From assembly GCF_033366695.1 (NCBI RefSeq), contig NZ_JAOBTQ010000001.1, forward strand, positions 5,952,001 to 6,016,000: a stretch of DNA of 64,000 nt. The letters are read 5' to 3'. Of this stretch, positions 52,153 to 63,411 are shown piece by piece. Origin of the DNA: Streptomyces sp. SCL15-4 (GTDB lineage Bacteria; Actinomycetota; Actinomycetes; Streptomycetales; Streptomycetaceae). Numbering within the stretch: the first letter of the stretch is position 1; every line of letters begins with the position of its first letter. Position numbers and translations under genes: made by a program. Under the pieces are notes generated by a model, which saw only the letters and a program-made list of their open reading frames with translations, was not told where the DNA came from and did no database searches.

Positions 52153-52593
52153 GTGATCACACCCCTTCCGAAGATCGTGGACCTGAGCGAGATCGAGCCC
52201 AACACCCGGCGCGGCGGTGATCTGCGCGCCATGCTCACCCCCACGACGGTGGGCGCCACCAGCGGTTTCATGGGCGTGGCCATCGTCCGGCCCGGCGACC
52301 GCATCGGCGAGCACTACCACCCCTACTCCGAGGAGTTCGTCTACGTCCTGTGCGGGCAGCTGGAGGTGGACCTGGACGGCGAACCGCACCCGCTGCGGCC
52401 CGAGCAGGGCCTGATGATCCCGATCAACATGCGCCACCGGTTCCGCAACGTCGGCAACGTGGAGGCGCGGCTCGTCTTCCACCTGGGCCCGCTCGCCCCG
52501 CGGCCGGCCCTCGGCCACGTCGACACCGAGGAGACGGCCCGGCCCGTGGCCGCCGTCGCCGAGCCCGCCGGCCGGGAACAGGTCCGCTCATGA
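52153..52593 (+). CDS. Cupin polyketide cyclase-like protein (WhiE ORFII type)
   Basis: 146 residues, a single cupin barrel with [17 protein letters not shown] (H-x-H-x-E metal motif) and the distal His in INMRHRFRN. Homologues in aromatic polyketide clusters act as cyclases or oxygenases in folding the chain. GTG at 52153 follows CGGAGGAA. Its stop overlaps the KS-alpha start as ATGA. Confidence 0.87.
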   Translation: MITPLPKIVDLSEIEPNTRRGGDLRAMLTPTTVGATSGFMGVAIVRPGDRIGEHYHPYSEEFVYVLCGQLEVDLDGEPHPLRPEQGLMIPINMRHRFRNVGNVEARLVFHLGPLAPRPALGHVDTEETARPVAAVAEPAGREQVRS

Positions 52594-53849
52594 CCCGGCG
52601 CGTGGCGGTCACCGGCATAGGCGTCGTCGCTCCGGGCGGGATCGGCGTACCGGCGTTCTGGGACCTGCTGGCCGAAGGCCGTACCGCGACGCGGGGCATC
52701 ACGTTCTTCGACCCGACCGGGCTCAGGTCCCGGATCGCCGCCGAGTGCGACTTCGACCCGGCCGCGTACGGCCTGGACGCCGAGCAGGTCCAGGGGGCGG
52801 ACCGGTACATACAGTTCGCGCTGGTCGCCGGCGAGGAGGCGGTCCGCGACTCCGGTCTCGACCTCGCCCGCGAGGACCCCTGGCGGGTCGGTGTCTCCCT
52901 GGGCACCGCCGTCGGCGGCACCACCCGCCTGGAGCACGATTACGTCCTGGTCAGCCATCGCGGGCAGCGCTGGGACGTCGACCACACCGAGGCCGAGCCG
53001 CAGCTGCACCGGGCGTTCTCCCCGAGCACCGTGGCCTCCGCCGTGGCGGAACGTTTCGGCGCACGGGGTCCGGTGCAGACCGTCTCCACCGGCTGCACCT
53101 CCGGCCTGGACGCCGTCGGCTACGCCTTCCACACCGTCCAGGAGGGCCGCGCCGACATATGCGTCGCCGGGGCCTCGGACTCCCCGATATCCCCGATCAC
53201 CATGGCCTGCTTCGACGCGATCAAGGCCACCAGCCCGAACAACGACGACCCGGCGCACGCCTCCCGGCCCTTCGACAACAACCGTGACGGCTTCGTCATG
53301 GGCGAGGGCGGCGCGGTGCTCGTCCTGGAGGAGCTGGAACACGCCCGGGCCCGCGGTGCCCATGTGTACTGCGAGTTCGGCGGCTACGCCACCTTCGGCA
53401 ACGCCTACCACATGACCGGCCTGACCAAGGAGGGCCTGGAGATGGCGCGGGCCATCGAGTCCGCCCTCGGCCAGGCGCGGCTCGACCCCACGGCGATCGA
53501 CTACGTCAACGCGCACGGCTCCGGCACCCGGCAGAACGACCGCCACGAGACGGCGGCCGTGAAGCGGGCGCTCGGCCACCACGCCTACGACACCCCGATG
53601 AGCTCCATCAAATCCATGGTGGGGCACTCCCTCGGGGCGATCGGCGCCATCGAACTGGTCGCCTGTGTGCTGGCCCTCGCCAAGCAGGTCGTACCGCCGA
53701 CCGCGAACTACGAGATCCCCGACCCGGAGTGCGACCTGGACTACGTCCCGCGTGTCGCCCGCGAACGGAAGCTGAGCAGCGTGCTGTCCGTGGGCAGCGG
53801 GTTCGGCGGATTCCAGTCCGCGGTGATCCTGACCCGGCCGAGGGAGTGA
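52590..53849 (+). CDS. Type II polyketide ketosynthase KS-alpha
   Basis: 419 residues. Active-site Cys169 ([11 protein letters not shown]), His309 ([11 protein letters not shown]) and His346 (VGHSLGA). It catalyses decarboxylative condensation of malonyl-ACP extender units together with the chain length factor. ATGA overlap with the cupin gene shows coupling. Sequence character (short inserts, [14 protein letters not shown]) fits the minimal PKS of spore pigment clusters. Confidence 0.95.
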   Translation: MTRRVAVTGIGVVAPGGIGVPAFWDLLAEGRTATRGITFFDPTGLRSRIAAECDFDPAAYGLDAEQVQGADRYIQFALVAGEEAVRDSGLDLAREDPWRVGVSLGTAVGGTTRLEHDYVLVSHRGQRWDVDHTEAEPQLHRAFSPSTVASAVAERFGARGPVQTVSTGCTSGLDAVGYAFHTVQEGRADICVAGASDSPISPITMACFDAIKATSPNNDDPAHASRPFDNNRDGFVMGEGGAVLVLEELEHARARGAHVYCEFGGYATFGNAYHMTGLTKEGLEMARAIESALGQARLDPTAIDYVNAHGSGTRQNDRHETAAVKRALGHHAYDTPMSSIKSMVGHSLGAIGAIELVACVLALAKQVVPPTANYEIPDPECDLDYVPRVARERKLSSVLSVGSGFGGFQSAVILTRPRE

Positions 53850-53858
53850 GGACACACG

Positions 53859-55103
53859 ATGAGCGAACCGAAGGACCGGCAGGCGGCCATCACCGGCATC
53901 GGAGTGGTCGCGCCCAACGGCACCAGCACCGACACCTTCTGGAAGGCGACCCAGGAGGGCCTCAGCGTCCTCGACCGGGTCACCCGCGAGGGCTGCGAGC
54001 ACCTTCCCCTGAAGGTGGCCGGTGAGGTCCGCGCCTTCGACCCGGCGGCCACCATCGAGGAGCGTTTCCTCGTCCAGACCGACCGGTTCACGCACTACGC
54101 CATGGCCGCGGCCGACTTCGCGCTGGACGACGCCCGGCTCGGACCGTCCGGCATCCCGGACGCGCCGTACTCGATCGGCGTGGTCACCGCCGCCGGATCC
54201 GGCGGCGGCGAGTTCGGCCAGCGCGAACTGCAGCGACTGTGGGGCAAGGGCAGCCGGTTCGTCGGGCCGTACCAGTCCATCGCCTGGTTCTACGCCGCGA
54301 GCACCGGCCAGGTCTCCATCCGCCGCGGCTTCAAGGGGCCGTGCTCGGTCGTCGCCTCCGACGAGGCCGGCGGCCTGGACGCCCTCGCCCACGCGGCCCG
54401 GGCGGTGCGCCGCGGCACCGACGTGATCGTGGCCGGCTCCACCGAGGCGCCGCTCGCGCCGTACTCGATGGTCTGCCAGCTCGGCTACGCGGAGCTGAGC
54501 CGCGAGACCGACCCCGCCCGGGCCTACCGGCCCTTCACCGACGGGGCGTGCGGATTCGTGCCGGCCGAGGGCGGCGCCATGCTCGTCGTCGAGGCGGCGG
54601 ACACCGCCCGGGCCCGCGGCGCCGACGTCCGGGCCGTCGTCGCGGGCCACGGGGCCACCTTCACCGGAGCCTCCCGCTGGGCGGACTCCCGCGACGGACT
54701 CGCGCACGCCATCCGGCGGGCCCTGACGGAGGCCGGCTCGGCCCCCGAGGAGATCGACGTCGTCTTCGCCGACGCCCTCGGAGTACCGGAGGCCGACCGG
54801 GCCGAGGCGCTGGCGATCGTCGACGCCCTCGGCGCCCACGGCACCCGGGTCCCGGTGACCGCCCCCAAGACCGGGTTCGGCCGCGGCTACTGCGCGGCCC
54901 CGGTGCTGGACACCGCCGCGGCCGTGCTGGCAATGGAGTACGGCCTGATCCCGCCGACGCCGAACGTCTTCGACGTCTGCCACGACCTCGACCTCGTGAC
55001 GGGCCGCGCCCGGCCCGCCGCACCGCGCACGGCACTGGTGCTCAGCCGCGGACTCATGGGGTCGAACTCGGCGCTGGTGCTGCGAGCCGGCACCAGGCAG
55101 TGA
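53859..55103 (+). CDS. Chain length factor (KS-beta)
   Basis: 414 residues, homologous to KS-alpha but with Gln151 in place of the catalytic Cys (AASTGQVSIRR), the hallmark of chain length factors. It pairs with KS-alpha and sets polyketide length; for whiE-type enzymes this is about 24 carbons (dodecaketide), which I infer rather than read. Starts 9 bases after KS-alpha. Confidence 0.95.
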   Translation: MSEPKDRQAAITGIGVVAPNGTSTDTFWKATQEGLSVLDRVTREGCEHLPLKVAGEVRAFDPAATIEERFLVQTDRFTHYAMAAADFALDDARLGPSGIPDAPYSIGVVTAAGSGGGEFGQRELQRLWGKGSRFVGPYQSIAWFYAASTGQVSIRRGFKGPCSVVASDEAGGLDALAHAARAVRRGTDVIVAGSTEAPLAPYSMVCQLGYAELSRETDPARAYRPFTDGACGFVPAEGGAMLVVEAADTARARGADVRAVVAGHGATFTGASRWADSRDGLAHAIRRALTEAGSAPEEIDVVFADALGVPEADRAEALAIVDALGAHGTRVPVTAPKTGFGRGYCAAPVLDTAAAVLAMEYGLIPPTPNVFDVCHDLDLVTGRARPAAPRTALVLSRGLMGSNSALVLRAGTRQ

Positions 55104-55125
55104 GCACAGCAAAGGAGGAAAGCGC

Positions 55126-55861
<736 letters not shown>

Positions 55862-55882
55862 GCCGGACGACAGGAGACGACC

Positions 55883-56215
55883 GTGCACCAGGCCCTGATC
55901 GTCGCCCGGATGGCCCCGGGCTCCGCCCCGGACATCGCCAAGGTGTTCGCGGAGTCCGACCGCGGAGAGCTGCCGCACCTCGTCGGGGTGGTCCGGCGCA
56001 GCCTCTTCCAGTTCGGTGATGTGTACATGCACCTCATCGAGTCCGAACGCGAGCCCGGACCGGCCATCGCCAAGGTGACCTCGCACCCCGAGTTCAAGGA
56101 GGTCAGCGAGCGGCTGTCGGCGTACGTCAGCGCGTACGACCCCGAGACCTGGCGGTCCCCGAAGGACGCCATGGCCCAGCGCTTCTACGTCTGGCAGCGC
56201 GACACCGGAGTCTGA
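55883..56215 (+). CDS. TcmI-family polyketide cyclase (WhiE ORFVII type)
   Basis: 110 residues, a dimeric alpha-beta barrel cyclase (MAPGSAPDIAKVFAESDRGE, FQFGDVYMHLIE, WRSPKDAMAQRFYVWQ). It closes later rings. GTG at 55883 has CAGGAG 7 bases upstream. Last gene of the operon, followed by a strong bidirectional hairpin. Confidence 0.9.
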   Translation: MHQALIVARMAPGSAPDIAKVFAESDRGELPHLVGVVRRSLFQFGDVYMHLIESEREPGPAIAKVTSHPEFKEVSERLSAYVSAYDPETWRSPKDAMAQRFYVWQRDTGV

Positions 56216-56230
56216 CACCCTCGTCCGGAG

Positions 56231-56273
56231 CACCGGTGCCGGGCCCGCGTCCGACGCGGACCCGGCACCGGTG
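56231..56273. terminator. Bidirectional terminator between pigment operon and methyltransferase gene
   Basis: CACCGGTGCCGGG pairs perfectly with CCCGGCACCGGTG (13 bp), enclosing a further CCGCGTC/GACGCGG stem. It separates the convergent cyclase and O-methyltransferase genes. Confidence 0.82.
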
Positions 56274-56291
56274 TGCCGTGGGGGAGTGCGC

Positions 56292-57356
56292 TCACGCGGG
56301 AACCGTGCAATCGAACGCGTGCAGGAAGGGGTTGACCGGCGCGATGCCGTCGACCTCCAGGCCCGCCGCCCGCAGCCGGCCGGTCATGCCGGCGGTGGTG
56401 TGCTTGGCCCCGCCGACGTTGAGCAGCAGCAGCAGGTCCATGGCGGTGCTGAACCGCATGGACGGCGTGTCGTCCACCAGGTTCTCGATCACGACGACCC
56501 GGGTGCCGGGGCCGCCGGCCTCGACCACGTTGCGCAGCAGCCGGGTGGTGGACTCGTCGTCCCACTCCAGGATGTTCTTGATGATGTAGACGTCGGCCTT
56601 GACCGGGACGGCCTCGCGGATGTCGCCCGGCACGATCCGCGTCCGGCCGGCCAGGTCGCCGCCCTCGCGCAGCCGCGGCAGGGCGTTGTCCACCACGCGC
56701 GGCAGGTCCAGCAGGTAGCCGCGCATGGCCGGGTACTTGTCGAGCAGGCTGGCCACCACGTGACCCTGGCCGCCGCCGAGGTCGGCGACCGAGGCGCTGC
56801 CGGACAGGTCGAGCAGCGCGGCGACCTCCCGGGCCGACTGCTCGCTGGAGCGGGTCATGGCCCGGTTGAAGACGTCGGCGGACTCCGGGGCGTCCTCGTT
56901 GAGGTACGCGAAGAACTCCTTGCCGTACAGGTCCTCCACGACGTTCCGGCCGGTGCGCACCGCCCGGTCCAGCCGGGGCCAGGCGTCCCAGGTCCAGGGC
57001 TCGGTGCACCACAGCGCGATGGCCCGCAGGCTGTTCGGGTCGTCCTCGCGCAGCAGCCGGGACATCTCGGTGTGGGCGAAGGTGCCGTCGGGCCGCTCGG
57101 CGAAGACGCCGTAGCAGGACAGTGCGCGCAGCAGCCGGCGCAGCGGCCCGGGCTCGGTGTGCACGGCCGCCGCCAGGCCCTGCACGGTCATCGGGGCGTC
57201 ACCGAGGGCGTCGGCGACGCCGAGCCGGGCGGCGGCGCGGACGGCGGCGGCGCAGGCCGCCCCGAACACGAGTTCGCGCAGCCGCATCGACGGCGGCGGG
57301 GTCGGGGGTGCCCCGGGCTCCGGCGCGGTGGAGAGCGCGGGGGATGGTGCGGTCAT
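56292..57356 (-). CDS. SAM-dependent O-methyltransferase
   Basis: 354 residues. N-terminal dimerisation/winged-helix part (MRLRELVFGAACAAAVRAAA), SAM-binding ADLGGGQGHVVASLL (about 185-199) and the O-methyltransferase motifs IKNILEWDDE and VVVIENLVDD. It resembles polyketide tailoring enzymes of the tetracenomycin/daunorubicin type. It is convergent with the pigment operon and likely methylates a pigment hydroxyl; S. coelicolor whiE ORFI-VIII has no such gene as I recall. Confidence 0.88.
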   Translation of the reverse strand: MTAPSPALSTAPEPGAPPTPPPSMRLRELVFGAACAAAVRAAARLGVADALGDAPMTVQGLAAAVHTEPGPLRRLLRALSCYGVFAERPDGTFAHTEMSRLLREDDPNSLRAIALWCTEPWTWDAWPRLDRAVRTGRNVVEDLYGKEFFAYLNEDAPESADVFNRAMTRSSEQSAREVAALLDLSGSASVADLGGGQGHVVASLLDKYPAMRGYLLDLPRVVDNALPRLREGGDLAGRTRIVPGDIREAVPVKADVYIIKNILEWDDESTTRLLRNVVEAGGPGTRVVVIENLVDDTPSMRFSTAMDLLLLLNVGGAKHTTAGMTGRLRAAGLEVDGIAPVNPFLHAFDCTVPA

Positions 57357-57399
57357 GGGCCGCCTTCCTTCCTTGCGTGGGTCGGGTACGGCTGTCCGG

Positions 57400-58485
57400 T
57401 CAGCACAGGCCCGCGGGCCTGGAGGCGCGGCAGGTGTTGTGGTCGAAGGCGTTGCGGCTCTTCGCGGCCTCCTGGTTGACCAGGTCCGCCGGGGAGTTGG
57501 CCGACAGGTGGTTGCCGGTGATGCGGTTCTGCTCGCTGGCGGCGCCGACGAAGCTCTTGAACAGGACGATGCCGCCCGACAGCGGGGACTTGCCGGAGTG
57601 GCCGGTGACGGTGTTGCCGGAGATCAGGGCCTTCTCGGTGCCGGTGAGCACGATGCCGGAGCCCTGGAGGTAGGGCAGCCGGGCGGTCTTCGGGCAGTAC
57701 TTGTTGTTCCGCTCGACCAGGTTGGCGCGCACGGTCAGCGCGCCCGCCCGGGGCTTGTTCTCGTCGCCCACGACGAACACACCGGCGCAGTTGCCGGTGA
57801 CGTGGTTGCGCCGGACGGTGAGGTTGCGCAGCCGACGGACGGTGAGACCGATCCGGTTGCCCTCCAGCCGCGTGTGTTCGACCACCGTGCCCTTGCTGTC
57901 CTTGGCGCCCTGCTCGGCCTTGACGCTGTTGGCGAGGAACAGGCCGGCGTCGCCGTTGCGCCGGGCGGCGTCATGCCGGAAGACGCCCCGGGTGGAGTGC
58001 TCCTGGGCGATGCCCCACTGGCCGTTGTCGTCGGCGCTCACTCCGGTCACGGTCAGCCGGTCGGTGCCCATGGACCACAGGCCGACCTTGGCGAAGCCGG
58101 TCACCTGGAGATCGGCGACGGTGACGTCCCGCAGGGCCCTGTTCTTGCCGCCGACCACGCAGATGCCGTTGCCGGCCCCGGAACAGGTGGGGACGGCGCC
58201 CTTCGCGGGCGCCGCGGCCCTGGCCCCCGCGGGCGGCCGGATGACGGTGAGCGGGCCCATGCCCCGCAGGGTCAGCGCGGCGGTCCGCACGGTGACGCTC
58301 TCGTGGTAGGTGCCGGCCAGTACCAGCACGGTGTCGCCGGGCCGGGCGGCGTTCACCGCCTTCTGGATGGACTCGCCCGGATGCACCACGAGGGTTTGGT
58401 GGGCCGCCGACGCCGGAGCGGCGCCGGCGAACGCACCGACGAGGGCCGTGGCGCATGCGAGGTACGTAATATGGCGTTTTGTCAC
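57400..58485 (-). CDS. Secreted right-handed parallel beta-helix protein
   Basis: 361 residues. Signal peptide (about 1-27, APASA) and then pectate-lyase-like beta-helix repeats rich in N, G, V and T (LTVTGVSADDNGQWGI, LEGNRIGLTVRRLRNLTVRRN, ALISGNTVTGHSG). There are several Cys residues, likely disulfide-bonded. No clear lyase active site is visible, so it may bind rather than cut polysaccharide. It is upstream of the methyltransferase on the same strand, 43 bases apart, so possibly co-transcribed. Confidence 0.82.
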   Translation of the reverse strand: MTKRHITYLACATALVGAFAGAAPASAAHQTLVVHPGESIQKAVNAARPGDTVLVLAGTYHESVTVRTAALTLRGMGPLTVIRPPAGARAAAPAKGAVPTCSGAGNGICVVGGKNRALRDVTVADLQVTGFAKVGLWSMGTDRLTVTGVSADDNGQWGIAQEHSTRGVFRHDAARRNGDAGLFLANSVKAEQGAKDSKGTVVEHTRLEGNRIGLTVRRLRNLTVRRNHVTGNCAGVFVVGDENKPRAGALTVRANLVERNNKYCPKTARLPYLQGSGIVLTGTEKALISGNTVTGHSGKSPLSGGIVLFKSFVGAASEQNRITGNHLSANSPADLVNQEAAKSRNAFDHNTCRASRPAGLC

Positions 58486-58556
58486 ATTCCGAAGGCTAGG
58501 AGCCGATGAGCTGATTACCCGCCGGATGCTCCGTTCGGTGGCGTGTCAACGACAGA

Positions 58557-58581
58557 CCCCGCACCCTCGGGGGGTGCGGGG
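58557..58581 (-). terminator. Terminator after the DUF4191 gene
   Basis: CCCCGCACCC pairs perfectly with GGGTGCGGGG (10 bp, 5-base loop), 26 bases after the DUF4191 stop, marking the end of the core-gene side next to the accessory block. Confidence 0.78.
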
Positions 58582-58607
58582 CCTCGTCGATGGCGTACGG
58601 GGTGCGG

Positions 58608-59309
58608 TCAGCGTCCCCGGGGTCCGCCCTTGGGCAGCTTCATGCCCTTGGGCATGGGGCCCTTCGGCAGCGGCATGTTGCTCATCAGGTCGCCGAGCGC
58701 GCGCAGCCGGTCGTTGGTGGCGGTCACCTGGGGACCGGTCAGCACCCGCGGGAACTTCAGCAGGGTCGTGCGCAGCTTCTTCAGCTCGACCTGGCCCTCG
58801 CCGGTGCCCACGATCACGTCGTGCACCGGCACGTCCGCGACGATGCGGTTCATCTTCTTCTTCTCGGCGGCCAGCAGGCTCTTCACCCGGTTCGGGTTGC
58901 CCTCGGCGACCAGCACGATGCCGGCCTTGCCGACGGCCCGGTGCACCACGTCCTGGCTGCGGTTCATCGCCACCGCCGGAGTCGTCGTCCAGCCCCGGCC
59001 GATGTTGTCCAGCACGGCCGCGGCGGCGCCCGGCTGGCCCTCCATCTGGCCGAAGGCGGCTCGCTCGGCGCGGCGGCCGAACACGATGGCCATCGCCAGC
59101 AGGGCGATCAGCAGACCGAAGATGCCCAGGTAGACCGGGTGCCCGAGCAGGAAGCCGATCACGAGGAAGACACCGAGGACGCCGATGCCGACGGCCGCGA
59201 GTACAAGACCGATCTTCTTGTCGACCTTGCGGGTCATCTGGTACGTCAGGGCGATCTGCTTCAGTCGCCCGGCATTCGCGGCGTCCGCCGCGGTTTCCTT
59301 CCTCGCCAT
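58608..59309 (-). CDS. DUF4191 family membrane protein
   Basis: 233 residues. Two adjacent membrane helices (about 36-56 and 60-80) and a cytoplasmic C-terminal domain (AVLDNIGRGWTTTPAVAMNR, VVHRAVGKAGIVLVAEG). The basic, Pro/Lys-rich tail PKGPMPKGMKLPKGG is typical. DUF4191 genes lie next to lipA across actinobacteria, but function is unknown. ATG at 59309 is the family start MARKET. Confidence 0.87.
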   Translation of the reverse strand: MARKETAADAANAGRLKQIALTYQMTRKVDKKIGLVLAAVGIGVLGVFLVIGFLLGHPVYLGIFGLLIALLAMAIVFGRRAERAAFGQMEGQPGAAAAVLDNIGRGWTTTPAVAMNRSQDVVHRAVGKAGIVLVAEGNPNRVKSLLAAEKKKMNRIVADVPVHDVIVGTGEGQVELKKLRTTLLKFPRVLTGPQVTATNDRLRALGDLMSNMPLPKGPMPKGMKLPKGGPRGR

Positions 59310-59388
59310 GCCACGAAGTCTACGTGCCCCCGGGAGTGCCGACGACGGCAGTGCCCGGCGGGCCCGCGTCGGGGCCGGGGGCGGGGCG

Positions 59389-59586
59389 TCAGGAGCGGCC
59401 GGCGGCCTGCTCCAGGAACCGCTGGGCCTCGACCCGGTCCTGGGCACGGCGGCGGTCCTCCAGGACGGAGGTCCAGGCGTTGCGGCGGGCGGTGCGCTGG
59501 CCGCCGCTCAGCAGCAGGGACTCGACGCGGCGGAGCGCGTCGGTGAAGGACGGGATGGCGGTGGCACGCACGGGTGCTGCCTGCAT
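59389..59586 (-). CDS. Small basic conserved hypothetical protein
   Basis: 65 residues: short N-terminus, then a helical basic segment (TDALRRVESLLLSGGQRTAR, DRRRAQDRVEAQRFLEQ). No signal peptide or known domain. It is conserved at this position next to lipA in Streptomyces as I recall. ATG at 59586; GGGGGGATC lies upstream. Confidence 0.7.
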   Translation of the reverse strand: MQAAPVRATAIPSFTDALRRVESLLLSGGQRTARRNAWTSVLEDRRRAQDRVEAQRFLEQAAGRS

Positions 59587-59830
59587 GAGCGGGATCCCCC
59601 CTCGAAGCGGTGGAGATAGGGGCATGACACCAAGGGTCACTGTCTGGTGTTACCAGGACGTGACCGACCGGTCAAACAGTCGTGAACCCCTCGGAGCGGG
59701 CGCCGGAACGCCGACGCGGCCCCGCCGCCGCCCTCATCAGCGAGGACGGCCGGGACCGCGTCGACTCGGCCGTTACCGGTCGGTAGCGATGTGTGCGGCG
59801 ATTCACACGCGCGGGCTCACACCGCGGGTC

Positions 59831-60796
59831 TCACACCGCCTGGGCGGCGATGAACGCACCCCGCTTCTCGACGGCCATCTGGTACAGCCGTCCGGCGCGG
59901 TAGGAGGAGCGCACCAGCGGGCCGGACATCACACCGGAGAAGCCGATCTGCTCGGCCTCCTCCTTCAGCTCCACGAACTCCTGCGGCTTCACCCAGCGCT
60001 CCACCGGGTGGTGCCGGACGGACGGGCGCAGGTACTGGGTGATGGTGACCAGCTCGCAGCCCGCCTCGTGCAGCTGCCTCAGCGCCTCGCCGACCTCCTC
60101 GCGGGTCTCGCCCATGCCGAGGATCAGGTTCGACTTGGTGACCAGGCCGAAGTCACGGGCCTCGGTGATGACCTTCAGGGAGCGCTCGTAGCGGAAGCCG
60201 GGGCGGATCCGCTTGAAGATCCGGGGGACCGTCTCGACGTTGTGCGCGAAGACCTCGGGGCGGGAGTCGAACACCTCGGCCAGCTGCTCGGGGACGGCGT
60301 TGAAGTCCGGGGCGAGCAGCTCCACCTTCGTCCGGCCGTCCGCGCGGTCCGCCGTCTGGGCGTGGATCTGGCGCACGGTCTCGGCGTACAGCCAGGCGCC
60401 GCCGTCCGGCAGGTCGTCGCGGGCGACGCCGGTGATGGTGGCGTAGTTGAGGTCCATCGTGACCACGGACTCGCCCACGCGGCGCGGCTCGTCGCGGTCG
60501 AGCGCCTCGGGCTTGCCGGTGTCGATCTGGCAGAAGTCGCAGCGCCGGGTGCACTGGTCGCCGCCGATGAGGAAGGTCGCCTCGCGGTCCTCCCAGCACT
60601 CGTAGATGTTCGGGCAGCCGGCTTCCTGGCACACCGTGTGCAGGCCCTCGCTCTTCACGAGGTTCTGCATCTTCGTGTATTCGGGGCCCATTTTCGCCCG
60701 GGTCTTGATCCACTCGGGCTTGCGCTCGATGGGGGTCTGGCTGTTGCGGACCTCCAGGCGCAGCATCTTGCGTCCGTCCGGTGAGACTGCGGACAC
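59831..60796 (-). CDS. lipA: Lipoyl synthase
   Basis: 321 residues. Radical SAM cluster motif CTRRCDFCQ and the auxiliary cluster motif [12 protein letters not shown] (C-x4-C-x5-C), both required for sulfur insertion into octanoyl groups, plus C-terminal RSSYRAG. It completes lipoate on pyruvate and 2-oxoglutarate dehydrogenases and the glycine system. GTG at 60796 has GGGAG 6 bases upstream. LipB is encoded just upstream on the same strand, 114 bases away. Confidence 0.96.
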   Translation of the reverse strand: MSAVSPDGRKMLRLEVRNSQTPIERKPEWIKTRAKMGPEYTKMQNLVKSEGLHTVCQEAGCPNIYECWEDREATFLIGGDQCTRRCDFCQIDTGKPEALDRDEPRRVGESVVTMDLNYATITGVARDDLPDGGAWLYAETVRQIHAQTADRADGRTKVELLAPDFNAVPEQLAEVFDSRPEVFAHNVETVPRIFKRIRPGFRYERSLKVITEARDFGLVTKSNLILGMGETREEVGEALRQLHEAGCELVTITQYLRPSVRHHPVERWVKPQEFVELKEEAEQIGFSGVMSGPLVRSSYRAGRLYQMAVEKRGAFIAAQAV

Positions 60797-60910
60797 GTCG
60801 GCTCCCTGTGACTTCGATTCTTCGGCGTACACCAGGGTACGCCCGTGCTCATTGCGCCCTGCCGGTGAGACCAACCTCGCGACCACAGGGCACATTCCCG
60901 GCGCCGGTGA

Positions 60911-61708
60911 TCAGGCGGAAGCCTTCTCGATCTCCCGGGGCTTGAGGTCCGCGTTCTCCAGGACGTCCCCGAGGTGCCTCTCCACGACCGGCACGACCTC
61001 CTCGATGGTGACGTCCCGGCCCAGCTCGCCCGCGAGGGAGGCCACGCCCGCGTCGCGGATGCCGCACGGGATGATCCGGTCGAACCACTTCATGTCCGGG
61101 TTCACGTTGAACGAGAAGCCGTGCATCGTGACGCCCTTGGCCACCCGGATGCCGATCTGCGCGATCTTGCGGTCCTCGCGCCGCTGGCCCGCGTTGGAGG
61201 GCGCGTACTCGGGGCCGTTGAGCCGGGGGTCGAACTCCTCGTCGGTCAGGCGCGGGTCGAAGTCCAGGGAGAGGCCCCCGAGCGCGGGCCGCCGCTCGAC
61301 CGGGTCGCCGAGCACCCATACGCCGCTGCGGCCCTCGACCCGGGTGGTCTCCAGGCCGAACTCGGCGCAGGTGCGGATGAGCGCCTCCTCCAGCCGCCGC
61401 ACGTGCGCGACCACGTCCACCGGGCGGGGCAGCTTCTGGATCGGGTAGCCCACCAGCTGGCCCGGGCCGTGCCAGGTGATCTTGCCGCCGCGGTCCACGT
61501 CGATGACCGGGGTGCCGTCCAGCGGGCGCTCGCTGTCCTCGGTGCGCCGGCCGGCCGTGTACACCGGGGGGTGTTCCAGGAGGATCACGGTGTCGGGGAC
61601 CTCGTCGGCGAACCGGGCCGCGTGGATCCGGCGCTGCTCGTCCCAGGCCTCCTGGTAGTCGACGGCATCGGCACCGAATCCCCTGCGGACGAACCGCAAC
61701 TCACTCAC
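60911..61708 (-). CDS. lipB: Octanoyltransferase
   Basis: 265 residues. [37 protein letters not shown] (catalytic Lys) and [11 protein letters not shown] (catalytic Cys) are the LipB signatures. It moves octanoate from ACP to lipoyl domains for LipA. GTG at 61708 follows GGGAGG. Forms a likely operon with lipA. It is divergent from the HTH/TPR regulator gene. Confidence 0.95.
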   Translation of the reverse strand: MSELRFVRRGFGADAVDYQEAWDEQRRIHAARFADEVPDTVILLEHPPVYTAGRRTEDSERPLDGTPVIDVDRGGKITWHGPGQLVGYPIQKLPRPVDVVAHVRRLEEALIRTCAEFGLETTRVEGRSGVWVLGDPVERRPALGGLSLDFDPRLTDEEFDPRLNGPEYAPSNAGQRREDRKIAQIGIRVAKGVTMHGFSFNVNPDMKWFDRIIPCGIRDAGVASLAGELGRDVTIEEVVPVVERHLGDVLENADLKPREIEKASA

Positions 61709-61947
61709 GGCAAGCGCCTCCCTCGGCGATGGGTGTGTCAGGCATGTATCGCGCCCACGCCACTGTACGTCCGACCCCCACAGGTCAGCTGTGCGGGCGT
61801 TCCTCACACGAACGGATGAATGAGCGGCGAAGTGTGTGATCGTCTGCTCACTCTCCGCTACATTCGCGCCGTTCGTGAGCCATAAGGGCTGCTCAAAGGC
61901 AATCCGGGCACGTCGACAGGCCCGGAAGGCAGGAGACCGCACCGCAG

Positions 61948-63411
61948 ATGACGGACCGACCCGCGCAGCGCACCCCCAACCGCCAGCTCGCCGCGCTCAT
62001 CGCAGAAGCGGGGTTCTCCAACGCGGGTCTGGCCCGTCGCGTCGATCAGCTCGGTCTGGAACACGGGCTGGACCTCAGATACGACAAGACGTCGGTCACC
62101 CGCTGGCTGCGCGGACAGCAGCCGCGCGGGACGACCCCGGCCCTGATCGCCGAGGTGTTCACCCGCCGGCTGGGCCGCCGGCTCACCGCCCAGGATCTCG
62201 GCCTGGACTCCTGTGCGCCGGTGTACGCCGGGCTGGAGTTCGCGGCCACCCCGGAGGAGGCCGTCGACATCGTCAGCGGCCTGTGGCGCAAGGACTCCGG
62301 CAGCCACGCCGAGCTGCGCAAGATCGCCTTCACCCCGGCAGGCCTGGTCGTGCCCAGCCGCGACTGGCTGATCGGCAAGCCCGACGACCGGGTGGCCCGC
62401 GAGCCGGGGCCCCGGGTGCCGCCGCAGGGCCGTCCCGGCGTGGCCAGGCCGCCGCTCCCGCTCGGGGCGGCGGCCGTGGCCCGGGCCCGCGCCGAACGCG
62501 CTCCCGGCCACCGGGTCACCGCCGGCGACATCGGCGCGCTGCGCTCGGTCGGCGAGCTGTTCCGCACCCTGGACGACCGGTTCGGCGGCGGCCACGCCCG
62601 GCAGGCACTCGTGCGCTACCTGGAACACGAGTGCGAGCCGATGCTCCGCGGCAGCTACGGCGAGCAGACCGGCCGCCGGCTGTTCGGCGCCGCCGCCGAC
62701 CTGACCCGGCTCGCGGGCTGGACGTCGTACGACATCGCCGCGCACGGACTCGCCCAGCGCTACTTCGTGCAGGCCCTGCGGCTCGCCCAGGCCGCCGGCG
62801 ACCGGGCCTACGGCTCCTACGTCCTGGTCACCATGAGCCGCCAGGCCGTCTACCTCGGCCACGGCAGGGAGGCCGTGCAGCTGACCCGGGTCGCCCAGCA
62901 GGGCGTGGGCAGCGGTGCTCCGCCCGTCGTCCAGGCGCTGCTGCACGCCTCCGAGGCGCGGGCGCACGCCGTCCTGGGCGAGATCCGGGCGTGCACCGCG
63001 GCGCAGATCCGGGCCGAGCGCGCGCTGGAGGCGGCCCGGCCCGGGGACGAGGTGCCGTACTGGGCCCGGTTCTTCGACGAGGCACAGCTCGCCGACGAGT
63101 TCGGGCACTGCCACCGCGACCTCCAGCAGTACCGTGCCGCCGCGCAGCACGCCGAGCGCGCGCTCCAGCTGCGGGCGCCGGTCCACGCCCGCAGCCGGCT
63201 GTTCTGCCGGGTCGTCCTCGCCACCGCGCGGCTCGGCCTCGGCGAACTCGACCAGGCGTGCGTGCTGGCGGCGGAGGCCGCCGGGCAGGCGGCGGAGATG
63301 CGGTCCGCTCGCGCGGTGGAGTACGTGAAGGACTTCGAACGCCGGCTGGAGCCGTACCGGGACGCGGCGCCGGTGCGCAGCTACCGGGAGAAGGTCGCGG
63401 CGCTGGGCTAG
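61948..63411 (+). CDS. NsdA-like HTH/TPR regulatory protein
   Basis: 487 residues. N-terminal HTH-like segment ([33 protein letters not shown]; about 8-60), then a long helical TPR-like part (about 200-470) with [20 protein letters not shown] and [18 protein letters not shown]. This matches the NsdA/NsdB group of Streptomyces regulators linked to development and antibiotic control; the specific role is inference. CAGGAG precedes the ATG. Its TAG stop overlaps the left end of the second palindromic element. Confidence 0.8.
   Translation: MTDRPAQRTPNRQLAALIAEAGFSNAGLARRVDQLGLEHGLDLRYDKTSVTRWLRGQQPRGTTPALIAEVFTRRLGRRLTAQDLGLDSCAPVYAGLEFAATPEEAVDIVSGLWRKDSGSHAELRKIAFTPAGLVVPSRDWLIGKPDDRVAREPGPRVPPQGRPGVARPPLPLGAAAVARARAERAPGHRVTAGDIGALRSVGELFRTLDDRFGGGHARQALVRYLEHECEPMLRGSYGEQTGRRLFGAAADLTRLAGWTSYDIAAHGLAQRYFVQALRLAQAAGDRAYGSYVLVTMSRQAVYLGHGREAVQLTRVAQQGVGSGAPPVVQALLHASEARAHAVLGEIRACTAAQIRAERALEAARPGDEVPYWARFFDEAQLADEFGHCHRDLQQYRAAAQHAERALQLRAPVHARSRLFCRVVLATARLGLGELDQACVLAAEAAGQAAEMRSARAVEYVKDFERRLEPYRDAAPVRSYREKVAALG

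Noticed and set aside
53859..55103. KS-beta as an inactivated second ketosynthase
   Set aside because: Cys to Gln replacement at position 151 is the normal state of chain length factors.
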